NCBI GenBank assembly: GCA_022825385.1
Contig: JAJDWX010000013.1
Location: forward strand, 1-64,000
DNA length: 64,000 nucleotides
From: Rhodothermales bacterium
Lineage (GTDB): Bacteria; Bacteroidota; Rhodothermia; Rhodothermales; VXPQ01
Reading direction: 5' to 3'
Of this stretch, positions 50,601 through 56,927 are shown one piece after another (positions within the stretch are counted from its first letter, which is position 1; each line of letters begins with the position of its first letter). Under the pieces are notes generated by a model. It made no database searches. It was given only the letters and a program-made list of their open reading frames with translations, and had not been told where the DNA came from. A program made the translations under genes and the position numbers.

Positions 50601-50967
50601 ACGCCCATTCGTTTCCATCCGTATAGAGCATATTCGGAACGGACGAGAACCGCTTGAATTGCTTGCGATTGCGCCCCTGGAATCGCCGGGCGTCCGCTCC
50701 CGTGCCGGGCGCCTTGAGCTCGGCGTAGCCAACCAGCGCCTGGCTCTGGTGAACGGCGAAGTCCGGCCGCCCCAAACGATCCGGCAACGGCGCCTCGCCG
50801 GCGCACACAATATCCAGGCCCAACGTCTTGCCCGCCGCGCGCATAAAAGCGTCGAACGGGGCGCGGAGCTGGTCTTCCGGCTCGCCCGGAACGAATTGTC
50901 CAGACTTCTCCCGCACGGAATCGAAAAAATGCTGTAGAGCGGGGTACAGAGAAATTTTTGCGTTCAT
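47614..50967 (-). CDS. Single-chain type ISP/IIG-like restriction-modification enzyme
   Basis: A 1117-residue protein combining nuclease, methyltransferase and specificity regions. Residues about 55-90 hold a Mrr-like nuclease motif, GRPDFAVHQ followed by YAELKAPG (P-D...E-x-K). A helical connector runs to about 330 and contains YYTPVEVVRAQVRLVDELL. The methyltransferase core has NVVILDPAAGTGTYLLG (motif I, about 376-392) and VCLGNPPYDRHE (motif IV, N-P-P-Y, about 487-498), indicating N6-adenine methylation. The C-terminal 500 residues fit the LLaBIII-type specificity domain (WPIAPDMETLRRRW, YRSFDRQYIIAD and LLSRPIGKGPALTAC blocks). No helicase/translocase domain is present, unlike true type ISP enzymes of about 1500 residues, so this is closer to single-chain type IIG/IIL organisation. 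It stands alone between murA and a large outer-membrane gene, away from the main defence island. Confidence 0.88.
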   Translation of the reverse strand: MNAKISLYPALQHFFDSVREKSGQFVPGEPEDQLRAPFDAFMRAAGKTLGLDIVCAGEAPLPDRLGRPDFAVHQSQALVGYAELKAPGTGADARRFQGRNRKQFKRFSSVPNMLYTDGNEWALYRNGERIGKVVRCSGDIATEGLRAVTAEDADAVQRLLNDFLQWDPHIPVDRKGRVELKQFAALLAPLCRMLRDDVADALDDASSSLAHLAEDWRHLLFPNASDEQFADAYAQTVTFALLLARSEGADPLTLETARKTLDAQHNLLSRALQVLTDDRARSDIAASLDLLLRVMAAVPRAALAGGSEDPWLYFYEDFLAEYDPRLRKDAGVYYTPVEVVRAQVRLVDELLASRLGKRWGFHSDNVVILDPAAGTGTYLLGVIEYVLSRVGGVQGPGALPGIAADLARKLYGFELMVGPYAVADLRVSRALADAGATLPAEGVHIYLTDTLESPNAEIRDEAFFLQPISEQRRKALEVKSETSVMVCLGNPPYDRHEAATGDNIALTGNWVRWGDDKGEGEAIMDSFVDPVKKAGHGGHLKNLYNLYVYFWRWALWKVFEQNNAPGVVSFISASSYLDGRAFAGMRQHMRWWCDDIWILDLGGEGRGARKSENVFDIQTPVAIAVALRSDKAKKEAPPSSYPSLFDRSPDADKEKQIAPARVHYARIEGTRQEKLAALDAIDDFDRIEWEQCPSDWQAPFRPKRKGDYFSWPLLTNLTPWQISGVQLKRTWPIAPDMETLRRRWRALLRAQGSDRAEAFRETEDRMIDGVYRSALSGQENDSVPIAQLSRDAPLPDVQRYAYRSFDRQYIIADIRLMSRPRPDLWRVHSGRQIYLTSLLSRPIGKGPALTACAHVPDLHHFTQGCGKDTVPLYCSADTSDPNIPPGLLARLGKTYGRDVTPEDFLAYLYGVAAQPAFTARFERELETRELRLPVTKDAALFEQARSKGAELLWLHTYGERFAPAGQQAGRVPRGNVQCIRILSDKPGRYPEKFSYDDVTRTLHVGEGAFAPVSPEVYAFEVSGLKVVQSWLKYRMKKGAGRKSSPLDDIRPESWTGQFTTELLELLWVLEKTVEGYPAQEALLEAIVEGDCFKATEFPMPPERMRTLKGAGTHGVLL

Positions 50968-51037
50968 GGCCAGGCCCTCTCAAATGTCCGTAATTTCGAC
51001 ATGCAGCGGACGCGGAACAGCCCGGCTACACCCAAGG

Positions 51038-51103
51038 ATACGCTTCGTATCGCGTACGGATACGTTGCTGCATAAATAAATTTACGGATATACTGATCAA
51101 AAC
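51038..51103. repeat. GGATAC-rich repeats between the outer-membrane and restriction genes
   Basis: The 129-base gap holds a small perfect palindrome, GATACGCTTCGTATC (51039-51053), another GGATACG (51058-51064), and GGATATACTGATCAAAAC (51086-51103). That last element closely matches copies at 45119 and 47525. It overlaps the last codons of the outer-membrane gene. Its function is unknown. Confidence 0.5.
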
Positions 51104-54100
51104 AATGCGCTCATTTGCACTTGCATCGTGTGAATGACCGGCGCGTCGGCGGGCGCCCGTCCATCGTACGAAAACGTAGCCCGGAGGTATGCGTTCACGT
51201 TATACTGCGCCCGAAAAGACCACAAACTGGACCAGCCCGGCCCCCTGCCGTCCGTCAGTTCGAACCGGGCCAGGCCGAGGGCTTCGCCGTCGAGGCGGAC
51301 GCGGGCCGCTTCGGCGCGCAACGTAGCCTGGAGTTTCCGGGGAATGGCGTACCGAAGTTCGGCGGGCGCTTTCAGGATCTGCGCGCTGCGATCGGCGAAA
51401 GCGTCTTTCTTGCGCCCGTACGAAGCGGAAAAGAGAATCTGTACGCGGTCCGAAACCGCATACGAAACGGCGGGCTCCAGCTGGAACCCGGATACGTCGT
51501 AGCGCCGGGACGCGAAGGCGTCGCTCGCAAGGCGATCCTGCTCCCCGGAAGCCGTGGCCCGCAGCCCCCAGTTCGGCCCCGGACGCCAGCGCCCTTCCAG
51601 GCGCCAGCCGTCCACAAACCGTTCTTCCTGCCCCGCCGCCAGTTCGCTCAGCGTCCGCAGCCGGTTCAGGGAAATGTCCAGTCCGTAGTCGGGATGGGAT
51701 CGAAACAGGAAAATGTCCTGCCCCAACCGCAGCCGCCCGTTCATCGTGTGCTCGGCGCTCCGAAATCGGCTCAGGTTGAGCAAATAGATAGACCGCGTGT
51801 TCGGGTCCCTCGTTTTTTCCCGCACTTCGACCACGGTCCGCGTCGCTACCTGCGACAATCTGCGTTTCCAGGGATTGTCCGAGCGGCCCCAAAGGCGCCG
51901 GGGGTCCAGTTCCAGGCGAATGCGGCCAAGCACATTCACCACGGACACCAGCGTATCCGAAGGCACGTACGCGCGCACGTAGGACCCTTCGTTCGGCAAT
52001 CGTTCCGGGAGCAATTCGTCTATCTGCACCAGCCCGTCCGCATTGCCGTCTTCCCATACGAATTGCCCTATTTCGGGGCCGGTGCGAATATATATCTCCT
52101 GCAATACCGGCGAGCGTTCCGTCATGCCGTCATACAGGACGTTGGCCTGAATCATCCGGGAAAGCGGACGCCACGCCCCGCCAAGTTTCAAAAGAATCGA
52201 TTCGGCGTCCCGCCTGTTTTGCTCCACGCGAAAACGCTCGGCGAAGCGGCGGGCGCGAAAACCGATGCTGCCTTCCGTATCCAGCACGGACGAAGGACGC
52301 CATTCGAACGTCGCGCGTCCGGTCCAGGACGTAGCGGCAGGCTCCACGCGGCCTGCAATCCAGTCGTCCTCCACGCGGCGCTCGACAAAAGCCGTCGCGC
52401 CGAACGCGTCGTCTTGCCAGGCGAGGCCCGGGCGCAACTCCAGAAACCGGAACGACGGACGCACGAGGCTGTCCGCGTCTGTTGCTTCCTGCATCCGATC
52501 CTCATGCTCGAACGCAATGCGCGGAGACAGCCGCCCGCCGGCCAGCGCGTAATCTACCCATCCCGATTGACGAAACCAGCGCCCCTCCTCGCCCGCCGTC
52601 GAATCGCGGGCGGAAATCGTCTCCATTTCGTATTCGAACCGGGGCCATCCGCCTTCCTGCATCGCCGCGTAGGCCGCCCGGCGCGCTGCCTCGAAACCGC
52701 GCCCCAGCGCAATCCGCCCCAGTTCCCCCCGCACGCTGGAACCCTCCAGAAAATCGAATTGTACGTGCCCTTCGTTGATCGTCTCGTCCTCGGACAGGCT
52801 CCCTGCGCCAGGATCGGGTCGGGACGCAATGTTCCACCGCCGCGTAAATTCGACCGGGCGAATCCGGTCGAAGGCGGCAAAGGACGACGACACATGCCTG
52901 CGGCGCGCCTCCCCGGACAACCGAACGCCGCCCAGAGACAACGTCTTCAGCCGCGCGCCCGCCAGCACGGCGTCGCCCAGGTCGTCGGCGGCGTCCAGCG
53001 CGGACAAGCGATTTCTGTCGTGCAGGCTGCGCCCCCATTCGCCAAACACTTCAAGCGCCGGGATGGGGGAAAAAGCGCCCCGCATATCGATCATGCGGTG
53101 CATTTCCGGCTTGGGAAGCAGGCGTACCGGAAGGTAGCTGCCCCCGCCGGGGCCGCGATATTCGTACAAAATACCGTTGACGGCCCGCCCCGTACGCTCG
53201 TAACTCCCAAGGCCCTCGCCCACATGCGCGAACCGTACGCGAAACACCGCTTCGGAAGGCAAGGGCGCCCGGTCCAGCGCCACATACACGGTGTCGGACG
53301 GCGGACGAATTTCCCGCCGGTATTGTACGTACGGGGCCTCCGGGTCGAATGCGACCTGCTGCGCCGCCCCGGCCATGGCCGTCCCGTCCCCCGCCCGCGC
53401 AAGCGCCAGCGAATCCTCCGCGCCAAATCCGAATTCCTCGCTGAAATCCCGGCTGTCCGCTTCCCGGATTACGGAAATCCCGAAACGCCCGGACATCCCC
53501 CGCTCCGCCGTTTCGGGGCGCTGGAGAAAATGCATCTCCATCTCCGCCCCGGCAAGCGTACGCGTGAAACTGCTGGTCGAATATTGAAACTCGACCTTGA
53601 TGCGCATATCCGCCGTGACCATGCGATTCGACGTAAAGGAAATTTCCGCCGTGGCGTAATCGATTATATAGTCGTTCGTCTCGCCGCGCTCCAGACGCTC
53701 TCCATCCACGAACACGGCTTCGGAGCCGGGCACCACAAGCACAAAGCGCTCTCCCTCCGCCCCCTCCAGCCGGTACGGCCCCTGCACGCCGTCCACGGGT
53801 TCTATTTCCTGCGAACGAAACAAGCCGCGCGCCACCGCGCCCGCCGCCTTCGCCCGCCCCCCGACATGGCCCCCGTCCGGCAAGGACGTCGTCACCGAAG
53901 CGCCCTGCAATCTCCTCGAAAACGCGCTGAACTCGCCGCCTGCAAACCGAAAATCGAAATCCCCCAGCTCCGCCCGCGCATGGGGAACGTCCAGCCCAAT
54001 GAACACGCGGTCGAATTCCTCGATGCGCTGGGTCGTCCCTTCCGGGAGGATCGGCGTATTCTCGTCGGTCAGCACCGCCTGCACATGCACCTGCTCGGAA

Positions 54101-54636
54101 AGCGGCCCCGCCAATTGCATACGCAGCCCGGACTCAAGTGTTACGTCCCGGTTATTTCCCACCAGCATGCCTCGCGTGATCGAACCATTGTGCTGCAAGG
54201 CGGACGAGGCGGGAATGAGCCGAAGCGGTTCTTCTTCCATGCGGGGCGGGGCGCGCGCGACCTGCTCGCCTTCCTGCGCTTCCGCGAGGGCGTGGCGGCG
54301 ATACCAATCCTGAAATCGAAACGGCAGGGTTCGGTATTCTACGACCAGGGACGCGACGCCGGACAGGTCGTCCACCCAAAGGCGGGCATGGCGGTAGTCC
54401 AGCCGGTAGCGCGTCGTGTCGAGCGCTTGTCCGTCGGCCAGCACCCGCTCCGACCCGGGCAACACAATGGGAACCAGTTGAAACGGCTGCGCCGCCGACG
54501 CGTCCAGGGTGTCGCGCCGAAACATTTCCGGCGTGGGCGCGGCTTCCTGCGCGCGCCCCGGCGCGATTTCTTGTGCGCGCCCCGGCGCGACGACGAACGC
54601 CAGCGCCATGCCCGTCGCAACGAGTCGAGCAATCAT
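51097..54636 (-). CDS. Very large predicted outer-membrane/cell-surface beta-rich protein
   Basis: A 1179-residue exported protein that I cannot assign to a named family. Residues 1-21 form a signal peptide (IARLVATGMALAFVVAPGRAQ). The 8-residue unit APGRAQE[IA] is duplicated right after it. Residues about 40-130 form an Ig-like beta domain (LADGQALDTTRYRLDYRHARLWV). About 140-350 contains ITRGMLVGNNRDVTLESGLRMQLAG and the VFIGLDVPHARAELGDFDFRFAGGEFSAFSRRLQGA strand pairs. The rest is a long series of amphipathic strands with alternating Arg/Glu/aromatic residues ending in MQVQMSALF, like a terminal barrel strand with Phe at the C-terminus. This suggests a large outer-membrane beta-barrel or surface assembly. 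It starts with a 4-base overlap on the NHL-repeat gene upstream, so the two proteins are made together. Confidence 0.75.
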   Translation of the reverse strand: MIARLVATGMALAFVVAPGRAQEIAPGRAQEAAPTPEMFRRDTLDASAAQPFQLVPIVLPGSERVLADGQALDTTRYRLDYRHARLWVDDLSGVASLVVEYRTLPFRFQDWYRRHALAEAQEGEQVARAPPRMEEEPLRLIPASSALQHNGSITRGMLVGNNRDVTLESGLRMQLAGPLSEQVHVQAVLTDENTPILPEGTTQRIEEFDRVFIGLDVPHARAELGDFDFRFAGGEFSAFSRRLQGASVTTSLPDGGHVGGRAKAAGAVARGLFRSQEIEPVDGVQGPYRLEGAEGERFVLVVPGSEAVFVDGERLERGETNDYIIDYATAEISFTSNRMVTADMRIKVEFQYSTSSFTRTLAGAEMEMHFLQRPETAERGMSGRFGISVIREADSRDFSEEFGFGAEDSLALARAGDGTAMAGAAQQVAFDPEAPYVQYRREIRPPSDTVYVALDRAPLPSEAVFRVRFAHVGEGLGSYERTGRAVNGILYEYRGPGGGSYLPVRLLPKPEMHRMIDMRGAFSPIPALEVFGEWGRSLHDRNRLSALDAADDLGDAVLAGARLKTLSLGGVRLSGEARRRHVSSSFAAFDRIRPVEFTRRWNIASRPDPGAGSLSEDETINEGHVQFDFLEGSSVRGELGRIALGRGFEAARRAAYAAMQEGGWPRFEYEMETISARDSTAGEEGRWFRQSGWVDYALAGGRLSPRIAFEHEDRMQEATDADSLVRPSFRFLELRPGLAWQDDAFGATAFVERRVEDDWIAGRVEPAATSWTGRATFEWRPSSVLDTEGSIGFRARRFAERFRVEQNRRDAESILLKLGGAWRPLSRMIQANVLYDGMTERSPVLQEIYIRTGPEIGQFVWEDGNADGLVQIDELLPERLPNEGSYVRAYVPSDTLVSVVNVLGRIRLELDPRRLWGRSDNPWKRRLSQVATRTVVEVREKTRDPNTRSIYLLNLSRFRSAEHTMNGRLRLGQDIFLFRSHPDYGLDISLNRLRTLSELAAGQEERFVDGWRLEGRWRPGPNWGLRATASGEQDRLASDAFASRRYDVSGFQLEPAVSYAVSDRVQILFSASYGRKKDAFADRSAQILKAPAELRYAIPRKLQATLRAEAARVRLDGEALGLARFELTDGRGPGWSSLWSFRAQYNVNAYLRATFSYDGRAPADAPVIHTMQVQMSALF
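54551..54590 (-). repeat. 24-bp in-frame duplication at the signal-peptide end
   Basis: GCGCGCCCCGGCGCGA occurs at 54551-54566 and again at 54575-54590, a 24-base period that duplicates the eight codons APGRAQE plus one. The copies straddle the predicted signal-peptide cleavage region of the large outer-membrane protein. Confidence 0.8.
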
Positions 54637-55565
54637 TCCGAAGGCGCAAGCAGATACAGGCGTTGCGTTCCCAGCGCATACAGGGCGCCGTCCGGCCCCG
54701 CGGCAAGGTCCACGATGCGCGTATCCATATCCGTTTCAAGGCGGCGCTCGAAACGCCCGCCTGCGTCGTACGCCACCAGGCTTCGCGCAAGCGCGGCGTA
54801 TACCCGCTCCTCGGTCGCAACCACCGCGGAAAGCCCCGCAAGCCCGGCGCCGATCGAGCGCACGAACGTTCCGTACTGGTCATAAACCATGAGAGATTCC
54901 GCCTGTCGGTCCGCCACGTACACCAACCCGTCCGCTCCAAGGGCAAGGTCTACCGGCTCAAGGAGCGCGCCGGGTCCGGCGCCGGCGTCGCCAATGATTC
55001 CCGCCGGACGACGATCCTGATCCCACTTGCGAACCACCCCCCGATCCCTGTCCACGACGAACATCTCGTTGGCCCCGGACGTCGCCACGGCGGCGGGAAC
55101 GCCGGAAGCGTAATCGGACGCCGCCGCGTCCTGCCGCCGATACGTAACGCGGGCCGAAACGTCCGCCCCGCCGCGCGCCAGCGGAATGGCGCCGAGCCAG
55201 GCCCCGGAGCGGGAAAACAGCTGTATGCGCCGGTTGCCCGCATCGGCCACATACAACACCAGGCCATTGGTCGGATCGACGCCTTCGGGATCGTCGAACG
55301 CGCCCTCTTTGGAGCCGGGCCCGCCCAGCGCGGCAAGGCGCTCCCCGCGCGCGTTCATTGCATATACGACGTCGCGGCCCGCATCGGCCACATACATCGC
55401 GCCGAAAGGATCTATGCCCAACGCGCGCGCGTCCACGAAAACGGCCCCCGGCAGCGGGATGGCCCGAAGCGTATCCGGCGGCTGGGCCGCGGCTTGCCCG
55501 CCCCCCGAAACCGGCGCGCCGAACAGGCCAAGCGCCCCAAACGCCATAACGACTGTGCGCATCAT
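54633..55565 (-). CDS. Exported NHL-repeat (beta-propeller) protein
   Basis: A protein of about 310 residues with a signal peptide (MRTVVMAFGALGLFGAPVSGGGQAAAQ) and repeated NHL-type blades. Each blade has a G-x-x-Y-V-A-D-x-x-x-x-R/x-x-V core: FGAMYVADAGRDVVYAMN, LVLYVADAGNRRIQLFS, EMFVVDRDRGVVRKW, DGLVYVADRQAESLMVYD, ERVYAALARSLVAYD and GALYALGTQRLYLLA. That gives six blades. Such propellers often bind partners or act as periplasmic scaffolds. The gene overlaps purD at its start (TGATG) and the large outer-membrane gene at its end (ATGA), indicating translational coupling to both; pairing with the outer-membrane protein suggests a common complex. A longer frame to 55865 lies in purD and is rejected. 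Confidence 0.85.
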   Translation of the reverse strand: MMRTVVMAFGALGLFGAPVSGGGQAAAQPPDTLRAIPLPGAVFVDARALGIDPFGAMYVADAGRDVVYAMNARGERLAALGGPGSKEGAFDDPEGVDPTNGLVLYVADAGNRRIQLFSRSGAWLGAIPLARGGADVSARVTYRRQDAAASDYASGVPAAVATSGANEMFVVDRDRGVVRKWDQDRRPAGIIGDAGAGPGALLEPVDLALGADGLVYVADRQAESLMVYDQYGTFVRSIGAGLAGLSAVVATEERVYAALARSLVAYDAGGRFERRLETDMDTRIVDLAAGPDGALYALGTQRLYLLAPSE

Positions 55566-56857
55566 CACGAACGCAGCCCTCGTTTTCCTATATCTCGCCT
55601 GAACTGCATATTTTCGAACGAAATGCGCCCCGCGGCTTTGTAGGCCCGATCCAGGGCTTCCCGAAGGTCTCCGCCAAGTCCCGTAACGCCGAGCACGCGT
55701 CCGCCGGACGTCATCAGCTCGTCCGGGCCGCCTTCCTGCCGCCCGGAGGCCGTGCCGGCATGAAACACCAGGACGTCCCGCTCCGCGCGCGCCTTGTCCA
55801 GCCCCCGAATCGGGAATCCCGTTTCGTAGCGCCCCGGATAACCGCCGGAAGCCAGCACGACGCACGCCGCGGCGCCGGGCTTCAGAGACAATGTCGCGCC
55901 GCCAAGCCCTCCCCGCGCCGTGGCCTCGAACGCCTCAAGCGCATCGCTGGCAAGCAGCGGCAAGACCACCTGGGCCTCCGGGTCCCCGAAACGGCAATTG
56001 TATTCGATGACCCTGGGACCGTCCGCCGTCAGCATCAGCCCGCAGTAGAGTACGCCCCGGTACGGATATCCTTCCTCGACCATGCCCTGCAATGTCGGCG
56101 CCACGATCCGGTCGCGCGCCACGGCCAGCAGGTCGTCCGTTACGACGGGCACGGGCGCGTAGGCCCCCATTCCGCCGGTATTGGGCCCCGTATCGCCCTC
56201 CCCGACGCGCTTGTGATCCTGGGCCGGCGCCAGCAGCGCATAGTCCTCGCCATCGCACAAAGCGAATAGGCTTGCCTCTTCCCCTTCCATATATTCCTCC
56301 ACGACCACCTCGGCCCCCGCCGCGCCGAACCCTTGCTCGCGCAACATGAACCGCAGGGTTTCCACCGCTTCGTCCACGGTAGCGCATACCACGGCGCCTT
56401 TGCCTGCGGCCAGTCCGCTCGCCTTGACCACCACCGGCGCGCCGGATTCCCGGACCCAGGCCGCGGCCTGGTCGTATTCTTCTGCGCCAAAGGTCCGGTA
56501 CTGCGCCGTGGGAATGCCGCGCCGCTGCATGAACGCTTTCGCGAACGCCTTCGAGCCTTCCAGGCGGGCGGCGGCGGCGCTGGGGCCCATGATCGCCATC
56601 CCCTCCTCGTCGAAACGATCCGCAATGCCCAGCACAAGGGGCTGCTCGGGTCCCGCGATCGTCAGATCGATCTGCTCCGCGCGCGCGAAACGCACCAGAT
56701 TCTCGATGTCGTCCGCCCGGATGGGGACGGTCGAGGCCATCTCGCAGATTCCCCCGTTTCCCGGAGCGGCGAATAACGTATGCTTTCCTCCCGATGCGGA
56801 CAAACTATGCGCGATAGCATGTTCGCGTCCCCCGCTTCCGATAATCAGTATGCGCAT
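55565..56857 (-). CDS. purD: Phosphoribosylamine-glycine ligase
   Basis: PurD (GAR synthetase) joins glycine to phosphoribosylamine with ATP. The 430-residue ATP-grasp enzyme begins MRILIIGSGGREHAIAHSLSAS (1-22). LTIAGPEQPLVLGIADRFDEEGMAIMGPSAAAARLEGSKAFAKAFMQRRGIPTA, VVVKASGLAAGKGAVVC (ATP loop), VVVEEYMEGEEASLFALCDGEDYALLAPAQDHKRVGEGDTGPNTGGMGAYAP and EYNCRFGDPEAQVVLP follow in order. Every family motif is present and the length is normal. It lies 70 bases downstream of mutS on the same strand, and its stop overlaps the start of the NHL-repeat gene. Confidence 0.95.
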   Translation of the reverse strand: MRILIIGSGGREHAIAHSLSASGGKHTLFAAPGNGGICEMASTVPIRADDIENLVRFARAEQIDLTIAGPEQPLVLGIADRFDEEGMAIMGPSAAAARLEGSKAFAKAFMQRRGIPTAQYRTFGAEEYDQAAAWVRESGAPVVVKASGLAAGKGAVVCATVDEAVETLRFMLREQGFGAAGAEVVVEEYMEGEEASLFALCDGEDYALLAPAQDHKRVGEGDTGPNTGGMGAYAPVPVVTDDLLAVARDRIVAPTLQGMVEEGYPYRGVLYCGLMLTADGPRVIEYNCRFGDPEAQVVLPLLASDALEAFEATARGGLGGATLSLKPGAAACVVLASGGYPGRYETGFPIRGLDKARAERDVLVFHAGTASGRQEGGPDELMTSGGRVLGVTGLGGDLREALDRAYKAAGRISFENMQFRRDIGKRGLRS

Positions 56858-56927
56858 GAGAGCAGTCGTTCCGTTGCGAAATTTTTTATTTGGAGGATGG
56901 GGGGCTCCGCATCGCCCTGCCTTGCTG

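Noticed and set aside
51115-54885. 1256-codon open frame on the + strand opposite the outer-membrane gene
   Set aside because: High-GC antisense frame: Arg/Pro/His-rich translation without motifs, mirrored against a gene with a signal peptide and coupled neighbours.
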